Positions 1 through 8,718 of a DNA stretch of 64,000 nucleotides are shown here, piece by piece. The translations under genes were made by a program, and so were the position numbers. This stretch comes from Streptomyces himalayensis subsp. himalayensis (GTDB lineage: Bacteria; Actinomycetota; Actinomycetes; Streptomycetales; Streptomycetaceae), in contig NZ_JACEHE010000018.1 of assembly GCF_013778455.1 (NCBI RefSeq), forward strand, positions 1-64,000, given 5' to 3'. Positions within the stretch are counted from its first letter, which is position 1, and every line of letters starts with the position of its first letter. The notes beneath the pieces are model-generated. The model saw only the letters and a list, made by a program, of their open reading frames with translations. It made no database searches and was not told the DNA's origin.

Positions 1-90
1 GACCTGGATCTGCCGGCTCTTCCGGCGCTCGGCGATCGGCCGGGCCGGCGCTTCCGGCATCCCCAATGGGACAGACTCCGCAGTCGTCAT
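1..90 (-). CDS. ispG: 4-hydroxy-3-methylbut-2-enyl diphosphate synthase IspG, N-terminal fragment
   Basis: Only the first 30 codons are inside the window; the gene runs off the left edge. The visible protein starts MTTAESVPLGMPEAPARP and continues into RRKSRQIQV, the usual beginning of actinobacterial IspG (GcpE), the iron-sulfur enzyme of the MEP isoprenoid pathway. Its ATG overlaps the hpnH stop as ATGA, so it is translated with the hopanoid operon. The assignment rests on a short N-terminus plus context, since ispG and dxs commonly follow hpnH in Streptomyces. Confidence 0.75.
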   Translation of the reverse strand, partial: MTTAESVPLGMPEAPARPIAERRKSRQIQV

Positions 91-1121
91 GGCGTCACCT
101 GCGGCTTACCGTTGCCCATGGTCTCGCGGGCCGCGCGCAGCGACTCCTTGAGCGAGCCCATGGTGGCCATGACGGCGGTGGGCTCGTAGCCGCAGTGCGC
201 CATGCAGTTGGCACACCGGGGGTCCTTGCCGCGGCCGTACGCGTCCCAGTCGGTCTCCTCCAGAAGCTGCTGGTACGTCTGGACGTATCCGTCGCTCATC
301 AGATAGCAGGGCTTCTGCCACCCGAAGAGGGAGTAGCTCGGGATGGCCCACGCGGTGCACGGGAAGTCGACCTTGCCCTCGAGGAAGTCCAGGAAGAGGG
401 GGCTCTGGTTGAGCCGCCACCGCCTTCGGTTGCCGCCCGCGAAGGCCTTCTTGAACAGCTCGCGCGTCTGCTGGACGCCGAGGAAGTGCTCCTGGTCGGG
501 GGCCTTCTCGTAGGCGTAGGCGGGCGAGAGCATCATCTCGTCCACCTTCAGGTCGTCGTTGAGGTAGTTGAGGACCTCGATGACGGTCTGCGGGGTGTCG
601 GTGTTGAAGAACGTCGAGTTGGTGGTGACCCGGAAGCCGCGGCGCTTGGCCTCCTTGATCGCCTCCACCGCCTCGTCGAACACGCCTTCCTTGGCGACCG
701 ACTCATCATGCCGCTCGCGCAGGCCGTCGATGTGCACGGCCCAGGCGAAGTACGGCGACGGCTTGAACTGGTCCATCTTCTTGCGCATCAGCAGCGCGTT
801 GGTGCAGAGGAAGACGAACTTCTTCTTGGCCACCAACTGCCTTACGATCTCGTCGATCTGCGGATGCATCAGCGGCTCGCCGCCGGCGATCGACACCATG
901 GGCGCACCGGACTCGAGTACGGCGCCGACGGCCTGGGCCACCGGCATGCGCTGCTTGAGCACTCCCGCCGGGTGCTGGATCTTGCCGCAGCCCTCGCACT
1001 TGAGGTTGCACGCGAAGAGCGGTTCGAGTTCCACGAGCAGCGCGAACTTGTCCCGCCTGCGCACCTTCTGCTCAAACAGATACGTAGCGACCTTGATGGT
1101 CTGACGGAGCGGCATGGCCAT
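87..1121 (-). CDS. hpnH: adenosyl-hopene transferase HpnH (radical SAM)
   Basis: This 344-residue radical SAM protein has the cluster motif CNLKCEGC at C38, C42 and C45. By family, HpnH joins a 5'-deoxyadenosyl radical to hopene, giving adenosylhopane, the first step of C35 hopanoid side-chain assembly. A SPASM-like cysteine group lies near the C-terminus (CANCMAHCGYEP). The ATG at 1121 is chosen because AGGAGGT lies 7 nt upstream (1129-1135). A GTG at 1130 would overlap the previous stop as GTGA, but that Shine-Dalgarno would then be too close. The gene sits between the nucleosidase-like phosphorylase gene and ispG. Confidence 0.93.
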   Translation of the reverse strand: MAMPLRQTIKVATYLFEQKVRRRDKFALLVELEPLFACNLKCEGCGKIQHPAGVLKQRMPVAQAVGAVLESGAPMVSIAGGEPLMHPQIDEIVRQLVAKKKFVFLCTNALLMRKKMDQFKPSPYFAWAVHIDGLRERHDESVAKEGVFDEAVEAIKEAKRRGFRVTTNSTFFNTDTPQTVIEVLNYLNDDLKVDEMMLSPAYAYEKAPDQEHFLGVQQTRELFKKAFAGGNRRRWRLNQSPLFLDFLEGKVDFPCTAWAIPSYSLFGWQKPCYLMSDGYVQTYQQLLEETDWDAYGRGKDPRCANCMAHCGYEPTAVMATMGSLKESLRAARETMGNGKPQVTP

Positions 1122-1126
1122 CTTGC

Positions 1127-1873
1127 TCACCTCCTGGGGAGCAGTAAATTACGGTGCCATTCATAGAAAACAGGCAGCACGGAACGGAGTACGCGGAAAG
1201 CTGATATTCCACCGCGGACCGTGCCGATTCGAACGAGCTCATGCTCTGGAGCGTCCACGACCACCCGGACGGCCGCAACCGGGCGCGGACCTGCCCGAAC
1301 GGCGCTCCGGAGTGTCGCCGCGGACTCCATGTCCACCGCGATGGCGCCCTTGGCGAGCAGCGCGGAACGCTCATGGCCTCGGACGACGTGGTCGGAGCCG
1401 GTGAGCGGCCCGGTGTGGACCGTACGCCCGGGAACAGCCCGGACCAGTTCGCGGACGAGCAGCTCGGTGCCCACACACGGCGTAGTGGCGCCCGGGTCGC
1501 GCGTCTCCTCCGCGACCACCAGATCGCCTGGGTGCATGCCCGGTGCGAGGCCGGCGCAGAAACCGGTGGCCACGACGGCCGCGGCGCGCAACGCCTCGTC
1601 GGCGAGGGCGCGCGTGACGGCGCGTTCGGCGGCCTTGGGTCCCATTCCCGTACGCAGCACGGTCACCGGTCCCGCGGCTCCAGCGCGATCGCCGGTGCGC
1701 AGGGCGAGCCGCTCGATGCCGAGCGCGCAGGCGATCAGCAGCGGTGGGCTCTCCGAAGAGCCTTCCGGGGAGCCGTCCGGGGGCTCCGGGGTGGAGCCGT
1801 CCGGGGACTCCAGGGAGGAGCCGTCCGGGGACTCCAGGGAGGAGCCGTCCGGGGACTCCAGGGTGCCGGTCAT
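1127..1873 (-). CDS. hopanoid-associated nucleoside phosphorylase (HpnG-like)
   Basis: The 248-residue protein has the PNP/MTAN fold signatures: an N-terminal CALGIE strand, the turn GMGPKAAER, and the late motif AVDMESAA typical of nucleoside phosphorylases. By family and position it is the HpnG-type enzyme that removes adenine from adenosylhopane to give ribosylhopane. Its start overlaps the shc stop as ATGA, and its stop touches the hpnH ribosome-binding site, so translation is coupled. The first 40 or so residues are a low-complexity repeat (ESPDGSSL-like, four times) encoded by 24-bp tandem DNA repeats and are not part of the catalytic fold. The true start could lie downstream of that tract. 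Confidence 0.82.
   Translation of the reverse strand: MTGTLESPDGSSLESPDGSSLESPDGSTPEPPDGSPEGSSESPPLLIACALGIERLALRTGDRAGAAGPVTVLRTGMGPKAAERAVTRALADEALRAAAVVATGFCAGLAPGMHPGDLVVAEETRDPGATTPCVGTELLVRELVRAVPGRTVHTGPLTGSDHVVRGHERSALLAKGAIAVDMESAATLRSAVRAGPRPVAAVRVVVDAPEHELVRIGTVRGGISAFRVLRSVLPVFYEWHRNLLLPRR
1769..1864 (-). repeat. four 24-bp tandem repeats in the phosphorylase N-terminus
   Basis: Units lie at 1769-1792 (degenerate), 1793-1816, 1817-1840 and 1841-1864. They share the core GGAGCCGTCCGGGGACTCCA on the plus strand. Because 24 is a multiple of three, copy number can change without breaking the frame. They encode repeated Glu-Ser-Pro-Asp-Gly-Ser residues just after the start codon. Confidence 0.9.
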
Positions 1874-3879
1874 CAGCTCACCTTGCCGGAGAACGGTTCC
1901 CCATGGACGTACCGTCCCAGCGCAGTGAGCGGGAAGACCTGCCGGTAGAGGTGGTAGTTGATGGAGAAGTCCCAGGGGAATCCGGTGCCGGTGAAATAGG
2001 GCTCGTCCCAGGAGCCGTCGTCGGCTTGCGTCTCGGCGAGCCAGGCGATGCCCCGCTCCACGGCCTTGGACTCCTGTTCGCCGGCCGCAAGCAGCGCGAG
2101 GAGCGCCCAGGCGGTCTGGGATGCGGTGGAGGCGCCCCGGCCGCTCCAGCCCTCAGTGTCGCGGTAGGAGCGCAGGTCCTCGCCCCAGCCGCCGTCGTCG
2201 TTCTGCACGGACTCCAGCCAGGCGACGGCGCGGCGGATCGCGGGGTGCGAGGCGGGCAGTCCGGCGGCCGTGAGCGCGGGCACCACGGATCCGGTGCCGT
2301 AGACGTAGTTGACGCCCCAGCGGCCGAACCAGGAGCCGTTCGCCTCCTGCTCCGCGAGCAGCCACTCGATGCCACGGCGCGTGGCCGGATGGTGGGCCTT
2401 GCCGTCGACGGCCAGCATCTCCACGACATGGGCGGTGACGTCGGCGGACGGAGGGTCGATGACCTCGCCGAAGTCGCAGAACGGCAACCTGTTGGGGAAG
2501 CTGCTGGTGTTGTCGACGTCGAAGGCTCCCCAGGCCCCGTTCCTGGACTGCATACCGACGTTCCAGTGCACACCGCGGTCGATGGCCTTCTCGACGCGGT
2601 CGGCGTCCGGGTGCTTCACGCGCCGCAGGGCCAGCACGACCTCGGCGGTGTCGTCGATGTCCGGGTAGTTGTCGTTGTGGAACTCGAACGCCCATCCGCC
2701 AGGAGTGAGGTGCGGCCTGCGGACCGACCAGTCGCCCGGACGGACGATCTGCTCGCCCAGCATCCAGTCGGCGGCCTTGACCAGCTGCGGGTGGTCGGCG
2801 GGCAGGCCCGCGTCGGCGAGCGCGATGGTCGCGAGGCAGGTGTCCCACACGGGCGACTGGCAGGCCTCGATCATCCGGGCCCCGTCCCCCCGCCAGATGG
2901 CGTAACGGTCGAGCGACTCGAAGCCCGCGCGCATCACCGGGTGCTCGATGTCGTACCCGAGCAGGTGCAGCGCGATCAGCGAGTACACGGCGGGCGGCTG
3001 GATGCCTCCCCAGCAGCCGTCGTTCTCCTGCCGCTCGATGATCCAGCGGGCCGCCGAGTTCATAGCCGCCCTGCGCAGTCGGCGCGGTGCGACCATGTGG
3101 TACGCGTGCAGGGCCTTGTCGAGGCGCTGGAATACGCCGTCCCAGCTGGCCGCGGGCGCGAGGGGCCGAGGTGGACTGGGGTTGCGCGGGTCGGTGTGCA
3201 GCTCGTCGAGCGGGAAGGGCGCGGGACGCACCGGCCGCTTCGCGGAGACGATGGTGAGCGGCACGATGGTCTGCCGGGCCCAGCAGCCGAAGTCGTAGAT
3301 GTTGAGCGGGAACCACTTCGGGAAGTAGATGAGCTCGGGCGGGAGTTCGGGCAGGTCGTCCCACTTCCACCAGCCGAAGAGGGCGAGCCAGATGCGGGTG
3401 AAGACGCGGCTTGCGGCGATGCCGCCCTGCTCGCGGATCCATTCCGCGGCCTTGGCCATGTGCGGGTCGTCGGGGCTGTCCCCGGCGAGGCGCAGGGCGA
3501 CATACGCCTCGATGGTGGTGGAGAGCTCGCCGGGCCCGCCATAGAAGGTGGACCAGGTGCCGTCGTCGCGTTGCTCGCCGCGGATGAAGAGGGCGGCGGC
3601 CTTGGTGGTCGCCTCGTCCCGGATGCCCAGGAACTGCCGCAGCAGGAGGTCTTCGGCGTCCATCGTGACGTTGGTCTCGAGGTCGCCCTTCCACCAGCCC
3701 TGGGCGTCCTGGCGGGCGAGAAGGAAGTCTGTGGCGCGCTGGAGAGCGCGGGTGGCGGCGTCATGCGTCCCGGCCGCTGCGGGCGTCGATTCAGTTGTTC
3801 GAGTAGTTCCAGTTGTTCCGCTGGCCGAGGCAGCGCGGGGCGGAACCGCTCCGGTGCTTCCATCGGTCGTCGCTGTCAT
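1873..3879 (-). CDS. shc: squalene-hopene cyclase
   Basis: The 668-residue triterpene cyclase has many QW repeats (for example QDAQGWW, QRDDGTWST, QNDDGGWGED) and the catalytic acid motif DIDDTAE near residue 405 (the DXDD class). It folds squalene into hopene and diplopterol as a monotopic membrane enzyme. The N-terminal 40 residues are Thr/Gly/Ala-rich and probably disordered. The ATG at 3879 follows an AAGGGGAAG ribosome-binding site; the frame is open further upstream, but that part belongs to the polyprenyl synthase region read in another frame. The stop overlaps the phosphorylase start. Confidence 0.96.
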   Translation of the reverse strand: MTATTDGSTGAVPPRAASASGTTGTTRTTESTPAAAGTHDAATRALQRATDFLLARQDAQGWWKGDLETNVTMDAEDLLLRQFLGIRDEATTKAAALFIRGEQRDDGTWSTFYGGPGELSTTIEAYVALRLAGDSPDDPHMAKAAEWIREQGGIAASRVFTRIWLALFGWWKWDDLPELPPELIYFPKWFPLNIYDFGCWARQTIVPLTIVSAKRPVRPAPFPLDELHTDPRNPSPPRPLAPAASWDGVFQRLDKALHAYHMVAPRRLRRAAMNSAARWIIERQENDGCWGGIQPPAVYSLIALHLLGYDIEHPVMRAGFESLDRYAIWRGDGARMIEACQSPVWDTCLATIALADAGLPADHPQLVKAADWMLGEQIVRPGDWSVRRPHLTPGGWAFEFHNDNYPDIDDTAEVVLALRRVKHPDADRVEKAIDRGVHWNVGMQSRNGAWGAFDVDNTSSFPNRLPFCDFGEVIDPPSADVTAHVVEMLAVDGKAHHPATRRGIEWLLAEQEANGSWFGRWGVNYVYGTGSVVPALTAAGLPASHPAIRRAVAWLESVQNDDGGWGEDLRSYRDTEGWSGRGASTASQTAWALLALLAAGEQESKAVERGIAWLAETQADDGSWDEPYFTGTGFPWDFSINYHLYRQVFPLTALGRYVHGEPFSGKVS

Positions 3880-3922
3880 GGCTTCCCCTTCATGCAGTGG
3901 TCGTTCTGCTGGGTCGGCCGTC

Positions 3923-3947
3923 GGCCGGTGCCTGGTGAGCACCGGCC
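3923..3947. other. hairpin between the polyprenyl synthase gene and shc
   Basis: Arms GGCCGGTGC (3923-3931) and GCACCGGCC (3939-3947) pair perfectly around a 7-nt loop. They sit in the 127-bp gap just upstream of shc, the only sizeable gap inside the hopanoid operon. This could be an attenuator or an mRNA processing or stability structure. There is no T-run, so it is not a classic terminator. Confidence 0.45.
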
Positions 3948-4006
3948 GGCGACTGCGCTGGAGATCCGGGGGCCACCCCGGGAGCACGCCTAAGGGCCGA
4001 TAGCGA

Positions 4007-5074
4007 TCATCTCTTCCGTACGACGACGAAGTCGGCAAGCGCGACGAGCTGCGCCCGCACCTGGTCGGGCATGTCGACGGCGGCCAGCGCCTCGACGGCG
4101 ATGGCGTGTTGCCGCCGTGCCTCCTCGGCGGTCCACTGGCGGCCGCCCGCCTCCTCGATGAGGGCGGCACGCGCGGCGAACTCCTCCTCGGAGAAGCTGT
4201 CGAAGTCGGTGCTCTTGGCGTCGGCGGCGAGCAGTTGGCCGAGGCGCTCGGATGCCGGGCCGCCCGCCGCGAGCGCGGCCACGACCGGCAGGGACTTCTT
4301 GCGCTGGCGCAGATCGCTCCAGGTCTGCTTGCCGGTGGCCTCCGGGTCGCCCCAGATGCCCAGCAGGTCGTCGACGGCCTGGAAGGCGAGACCGAGGTGG
4401 TAGCCGTACTTCCCCAGGGTGTCGGCGGTGCGGTCGTCGGCGCCGCCGAGCACGGCGCCGATGGAGCACGCGCAGGCGAGGAGGGCGCCCGTCTTGTTGC
4501 CCTCCATCTCCAGGCACTCCTCGACGGTGACGCGCTCGCGGTGCTCGTAGGAGATGTCCTGCGCCTGGCCGTCGATGAGGGCACGGGTCGCGGCGGTGAG
4601 GCGGCGCGTGGCGCGGCCCGCCTCGACGGTGCCGAGCTCGAGCAGGATCTCGTTGGCGAGGGCGAAGAGGGCGTCGCCGACGAGGATGGCCTGCGCGGGG
4701 CCGTGCACCTTCCACACCGTGTCGCGGTGGCGGCGCTGCTCGTCGCCGTCCATCAGGTCGTCGTGCAGGAGCGAGAAGTTGTGCACCAGCTCGACGGCGA
4801 CCGCGCCGGGGACGCCGACCTCGGGCGCTGCGCCGGCGGCCTGCGCGGACAGCAGGGCCAGCGCGGGACGTACGGCCTTGCCGCCGTCGCCGTCGGAGGG
4901 GTTGCCCTCGGCGTCGATCCAGCCGAAGTGGTAGGCCGCGACGGTGTCCATGGGGGCTGCGAGACGCTCCACGGCGGCCCTCAGCACCGGTGCGGCCAGG
5001 GTCCGGCCGCGCTCGAGCAGCGCGGTCACGTCCGCCACGTCGGCAGCCGATTCGGCCGGGGGCACAGTGGGCAC
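4007..5074 (-). CDS. polyprenyl diphosphate synthase of the hopanoid operon
   Basis: The 355-residue trans-isoprenyl diphosphate synthase has the first aspartate-rich motif in HDDLMDGDE and the second in DDLLGIWGD. Its place between hpnE and shc suggests it makes farnesyl diphosphate, the substrate of HpnD, though chain length cannot be fixed from sequence. The GTG at 5074 is preceded by GAGGAG at a good distance. An in-frame ATG at 5125 would add 17 residues and is the main alternative. It follows hpnE with a 59-bp gap. Confidence 0.88.
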   Translation of the reverse strand: MPTVPPAESAADVADVTALLERGRTLAAPVLRAAVERLAAPMDTVAAYHFGWIDAEGNPSDGDGGKAVRPALALLSAQAAGAAPEVGVPGAVAVELVHNFSLLHDDLMDGDEQRRHRDTVWKVHGPAQAILVGDALFALANEILLELGTVEAGRATRRLTAATRALIDGQAQDISYEHRERVTVEECLEMEGNKTGALLACACSIGAVLGGADDRTADTLGKYGYHLGLAFQAVDDLLGIWGDPEATGKQTWSDLRQRKKSLPVVAALAAGGPASERLGQLLAADAKSTDFDSFSEEEFAARAALIEEAGGRQWTAEEARRQHAIAVEALAAVDMPDQVRAQLVALADFVVVRKR

Positions 5075-5133
5075 AGTCTCTCCTCTTGTTGCGGTACCGG
5101 GGGTGCGGGGACTCGCCCCGTGCATTGCGGACT

Positions 5134-6693
5134 TCACCGGATGCCACCTCGCAGTGATGCGCCGGTTCCCTCGGGTGTTCGGCCGGGGGCCCGGTACGCG
5201 GCAGAGGCGCTGCCGGATGCCGCGTCCCCCGGGGATACGCGGTCTTCCGCCTCCTCGACGAGGTCGAAGAGGCGGTCGCGCGGCCGGCCGAGAGCTCTCA
5301 GCGCGGCGCCCGCCGCACTGACGCCGCTGCGGACCGCGCTCTCCATGGTCGCGGGCCACCCGGTGGCGGTCCACGATCCGGCCAGGTAGAGGCCGGGGGC
5401 CTTGGTGCGGGCGCCGGGCCGCAGCCCCCCGACGCCCGGGGCGGGGGCGAACGTCGCGGTGCGCTCCCGGGTGACGAAGAAGTCGCGGACCTCGGCGCCG
5501 CGCGCGGCGGGCAGCAGCCGCTGAAGCTCCGGCAGGTAGCGCTCGCGCAGGGTGGCGACGGGATCATCGATCTCGTCCTGGGCCGCCGACTGGGACAGCG
5601 CCAGATACTGACCACTCGTCAGCCCCGAGGCCTCGGTGCGGTCGAAGACCCACTGCACCGGGGAGCCCAGCGCGGCGAAGAAGGGCCGCCTGAGGACCTT
5701 GCGGTCGTAGACCACATGGACGTTGAGGATCGGTGCGGTGCCGATGGAGAGCAGCCGCTCGGGCTCGTCGAGGGCTCCGTCGGGGAGCAGGTCGTGCGCC
5801 TCGCGCTGGGGTACGGCGAGCACGACGGCATCGGCGTCGAACCGCTCGCCGGGAACCTCGACGCTCCAACGTCCGTTCTCGGTACGGGAGATGGAGGTGA
5901 CGCGTGTACGGAGTTCGGTGCGGACGCCCGCGGTGTCGAGCGCCTTGCGGGCGAGCGTGTCATGGAGTTCACCGAGGGGCACGCGTGCCCAGCCGATGTC
6001 GGCGGCGCCCGGGTCGGAGAGCAGTCCCGTCTTGAAGACCATCGCGGCCAGGCCCAGCGAGGCGTCGCCCGCGACGGCGTTCAGGGTTGCGACACCGACC
6101 AGGTCCCACAGCGCTTCGACGGCGCGCGGCGACTGGCCGTGCCGGGCAAGCCAGCTGCCGAAGTCCTGTGCGTCCAGCGCCGGATCGGCCGGGTCGAGCT
6201 TCTTGAGGGCCAGCGCGGCCCGCCCCACCTTGGCACGTTCGGCGAGCGACAGGTGCGGATAGGTTGCGAGGCCGGCCGCGAGATGCAGCGGTACGGGCAG
6301 GGCGGTGCGGCGGAGCCTGCCGAGCCGGAGGCCGTTTCCCGACCCGTTGGAGTCAGTGCCCCGGCCCGCGTCGAGTACGGGCACGTCGAGCCGTTCCTGC
6401 AGCGGCGCGAGCTCCGTACCGTCGATACGGTCCAGGAACCAGCGATACGCGGTGCAGCAACGCAGATAGACGTGCTGGCCGTTGTCGACGGTCAGGTCGC
6501 CCCGCTGAAAGGAGAAGGCCAGCCCGCCCAGACGCGGCCGCCCCTCGAGCAGGGTCACCTGCACTCCGGCGTCGGCGAGCGCCAGCGCACTGGTGATGCC
6601 GGCGAGTCCCCCGCCGACCACCACGGCGGCGGCCCTCCCAGGGCCGCCTGCGGTGTGCGCATCCAGCTCGCCCGACTGCATGTCGTCGCTCAT
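5134..6693 (-). CDS. hpnE: hydroxysqualene dehydroxylase HpnE (squalene-associated FAD-dependent desaturase)
   Basis: The 519-residue flavoprotein has an N-terminal dinucleotide-binding motif VVVGGGLAGITSALALADAG followed by the acidic end of the second strand (LLEGRPRLGG). It belongs to the phytoene-desaturase-like amine oxidase family. HpnE removes the hydroxyl from hydroxysqualene to give squalene. The C-terminal GLYLAGSWTATGWPATMESA is the FAD-binding end motif of the family. The ATG overlaps the stop of the small upstream gene as ATGA. Confidence 0.92.
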   Translation of the reverse strand: MSDDMQSGELDAHTAGGPGRAAAVVVGGGLAGITSALALADAGVQVTLLEGRPRLGGLAFSFQRGDLTVDNGQHVYLRCCTAYRWFLDRIDGTELAPLQERLDVPVLDAGRGTDSNGSGNGLRLGRLRRTALPVPLHLAAGLATYPHLSLAERAKVGRAALALKKLDPADPALDAQDFGSWLARHGQSPRAVEALWDLVGVATLNAVAGDASLGLAAMVFKTGLLSDPGAADIGWARVPLGELHDTLARKALDTAGVRTELRTRVTSISRTENGRWSVEVPGERFDADAVVLAVPQREAHDLLPDGALDEPERLLSIGTAPILNVHVVYDRKVLRRPFFAALGSPVQWVFDRTEASGLTSGQYLALSQSAAQDEIDDPVATLRERYLPELQRLLPAARGAEVRDFFVTRERTATFAPAPGVGGLRPGARTKAPGLYLAGSWTATGWPATMESAVRSGVSAAGAALRALGRPRDRLFDLVEEAEDRVSPGDAASGSASAAYRAPGRTPEGTGASLRGGIR

Positions 6694-6842
6694 CGCGCGC
6701 CCTCCCCACCGGCCGTGCCGCCGACGTCAGCGAAGTGCTCGACGATCGCATGACAGGCCGCTGCAGTCAGGGACGCCACGCCGAGGCGGAGGGTTGCGCA
6801 CCGTTTGCCGCGAGTTGTCCCACGGCGGCCGTGGAGGTTCAC
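6690..6842 (-). CDS. small conserved protein between hpnD and hpnE (DUF6380-like)
   Basis: A 50-codon gene fills the apparent gap between hpnD and hpnE. Its GTG (6842) overlaps the hpnD stop as GTGA, and its TGA overlaps the hpnE start as ATGA, which is strong evidence for translated, coupled DNA. The product has a core KRCATLRLGVASLTAAACHA with two cysteines and a basic N-terminus. From memory it resembles short Streptomyces proteins filed under DUF6380 with a similar core; I could not search for this. The function is unknown. Position suggests a partner or regulator of the membrane-bound squalene-forming enzymes. Confidence 0.7.
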   Translation of the reverse strand: MNLHGRRGTTRGKRCATLRLGVASLTAAACHAIVEHFADVGGTAGGEGAR

Positions 6843-7792
6843 CGGGCGCGCCTCCTGACGGTCCCCCGGGAGACCTGCCTGGTGTCGAGACCGGAGAGGC
6901 CGCGCACGGCTACGTAGGCCTTCTCGCGGCCGGGCAGGGAGACGCGGCCGCGCAGCACCGCCTCCGGGTCGCGCTCGATACGGTCGAGCAGGCGCCGGTA
7001 GATGCCGGCCATCGCTGCGACACAGGCGCCGCTGCGCCGGTCCAGCATGGGCAGCAGCCGGTAGCCCTCGGCGAACAGGGCGCGGGCGCGCCGTACCTCG
7101 AAGTGCACCAGGCCCGGGAAGTCGGAACCGGCCGGCGGTCTGGGACCGCTGAACCCGGCCGAGCAGCCGAACTTGGCGAGGTCGTCGGCGGGCAGATAGG
7201 TGCGGCCGCCCTCGGCGTCCTCGCGGATGTCCCGCAGGATGTTGGTGAGTTGCAGCGCGAGCCCCAGCGTGTCGGCGTACTCGGGCGCGCGCTCGGCGTT
7301 GCGCGCCCCCGGCTCGGTGCCGAACACCCCGAGGGAGAGCCGTCCGATGGCACCGGCAACACAACGGCAATAGACCTTGAGGTCCTCCCAGGTCTCATAG
7401 GTCTCGCCGCGGACGTCCATGACGACGCCGTCGATCAGTTCGTCCAGCCCGCCGAGCGGGATCGGGAAGTGCTGCGCGGCATGTCCGAGGGCCACGGCCA
7501 CCGGGTCGGTGTCGTCCTCCGCGACCTTGCCTTCGCGGATCCTGTCCAGCACGGCACGTGTCTCGTCCAGCCGGGCCGTCTTGACGTCCGGTGCGAGGTC
7601 TCCGTCACCGATGTCGTCGACGCGCCGCGAGAACGCGTAGAGCGCCGACATCGCACGCCGCTTGGGCGTGGGCAGCAGCCTGATGCCGTAGGCGAAGTTG
7701 CGGGCCTGCCGGCCGGTGACGGCCTCGCAGTAGCCGTAGGCGGCGAGCACTGGTGCGGACAGGTGCTGGTCTTCCTCCACGGTCCGGATCAC
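6839..7792 (-). CDS. hpnD: presqualene diphosphate synthase HpnD
   Basis: The 317-residue squalene/phytoene-synthase-family protein has the first aspartate motif in RRVDDIGDGD and the second in LTNILRDIREDAEGGRTYLP. In the HpnCDE route HpnD condenses two farnesyl diphosphates to presqualene diphosphate. The GTG start overlaps the hpnC stop as GTGA. The C-terminus beyond about residue 290 is basic and Arg-rich. Confidence 0.92.
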   Translation of the reverse strand: MIRTVEEDQHLSAPVLAAYGYCEAVTGRQARNFAYGIRLLPTPKRRAMSALYAFSRRVDDIGDGDLAPDVKTARLDETRAVLDRIREGKVAEDDTDPVAVALGHAAQHFPIPLGGLDELIDGVVMDVRGETYETWEDLKVYCRCVAGAIGRLSLGVFGTEPGARNAERAPEYADTLGLALQLTNILRDIREDAEGGRTYLPADDLAKFGCSAGFSGPRPPAGSDFPGLVHFEVRRARALFAEGYRLLPMLDRRSGACVAAMAGIYRRLLDRIERDPEAVLRGRVSLPGREKAYVAVRGLSGLDTRQVSRGTVRRRAR

Positions 7793-8718
7793 CCCTCTCC
7801 TCGCAGAGTCGCCCCCACCTGACGCAGCAAGCGGAGCTTGGCGGGTTTCGGCGGTCCAGGAAGTACGTCGTATTCGGCGGCAGCAATCGCGTGGATTGCC
7901 GCCCTTCCTCCGGCCACGAACCCGGCGAGCAGCAGCTTCAGCCTGCCGTGGACGCTACCCACCAGGGGGGTGCCTTCATTCAGCAGGCCCCGGGCGCGTT
8001 CTGCTTCGTATGCAACCAGTGCGCGCACCGATGCGCCTGCGGTCGGTGCGCGGAGGTCCTCCTCCTGGACGTGGAATCTCTTCATGTCCTCGGCGGGCAG
8101 GTAGACGCGGTCCCGGCCGAGGTCCTCGGTGACGTCCTGGAGATGTTCGACGATCTGCAGGGCTGTGCACACCGCGTCGGAGAGGCGGATCCGCTCCGGT
8201 GTCGCGGTGCCGGTGATGGCGAGGACGAGCCGTCCGACGGGGTTGGCCGACAGTTCGCAGTACGCGAGCAGGTCGTCGTAGGTCTCGTAGCGCGTGACCA
8301 GCTGGTCCTGGCGGTTGGCCGCGATCAGGCCGAGGAAGGGCTCGGGGGTGAGGCCGTGCCGGCGGACGGTGGGCTGGAGCCGCCGCAGCAGGGGGTGGCG
8401 GGGGGTGGAGTCGAACACCTTGCGGAGGTCGCCTTCGAAAGCGTCGAGTACGGCGAGCTTGTCCTCCGCGGCATCCGGTGCGACACCCAGCAGGCGGGCG
8501 TCGGCACCGCCGGGTGCGAGGTCTCCGTCGCCGATGTCGTCCACCAGGCGCGCGAAGCCGTACACGGCCATCAGGTCGTCGCGCCAGGCGCGGGGCAGGA
8601 AGAACGGCGCCACGGGAAAGTTCTCGTCCGCAGCCTTGTCGAGCGTGGCGCGGGCCGGGGCTTCCTCGGACTTCGCCTGGGGGGCGCTCTCCGTACGCGC
8701 CCCTTCGGTTCCCGTCAC
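7789..8718 (-). CDS. hpnC: hydroxysqualene synthase HpnC
   Basis: The 309-residue paralogue of HpnD has motifs RLVDDIGDGD and EHLQDVTEDLGRDRVYLP. In this route HpnC converts presqualene diphosphate to hydroxysqualene. It is the first enzyme gene of the hopanoid operon. The GTG start lacks a good ribosome-binding site of its own but overlaps the stop of a 21-codon upstream frame (GTGA), so it may rely on reinitiation. The N-terminal 30 residues are Ala/Glu-rich. Confidence 0.92.
   Translation of the reverse strand: MTGTEGARTESAPQAKSEEAPARATLDKAADENFPVAPFFLPRAWRDDLMAVYGFARLVDDIGDGDLAPGGADARLLGVAPDAAEDKLAVLDAFEGDLRKVFDSTPRHPLLRRLQPTVRRHGLTPEPFLGLIAANRQDQLVTRYETYDDLLAYCELSANPVGRLVLAITGTATPERIRLSDAVCTALQIVEHLQDVTEDLGRDRVYLPAEDMKRFHVQEEDLRAPTAGASVRALVAYEAERARGLLNEGTPLVGSVHGRLKLLLAGFVAGGRAAIHAIAAAEYDVLPGPPKPAKLRLLRQVGATLRGEG

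Noticed and set aside
1744..3993. 749-codon plus-strand open frame opposite shc
   Set aside because: It is antisense to a gene with clear family motifs; composition is Gly/Val/Arg/His only and there is no ribosome-binding site or domain. High G+C makes long antisense frames common.
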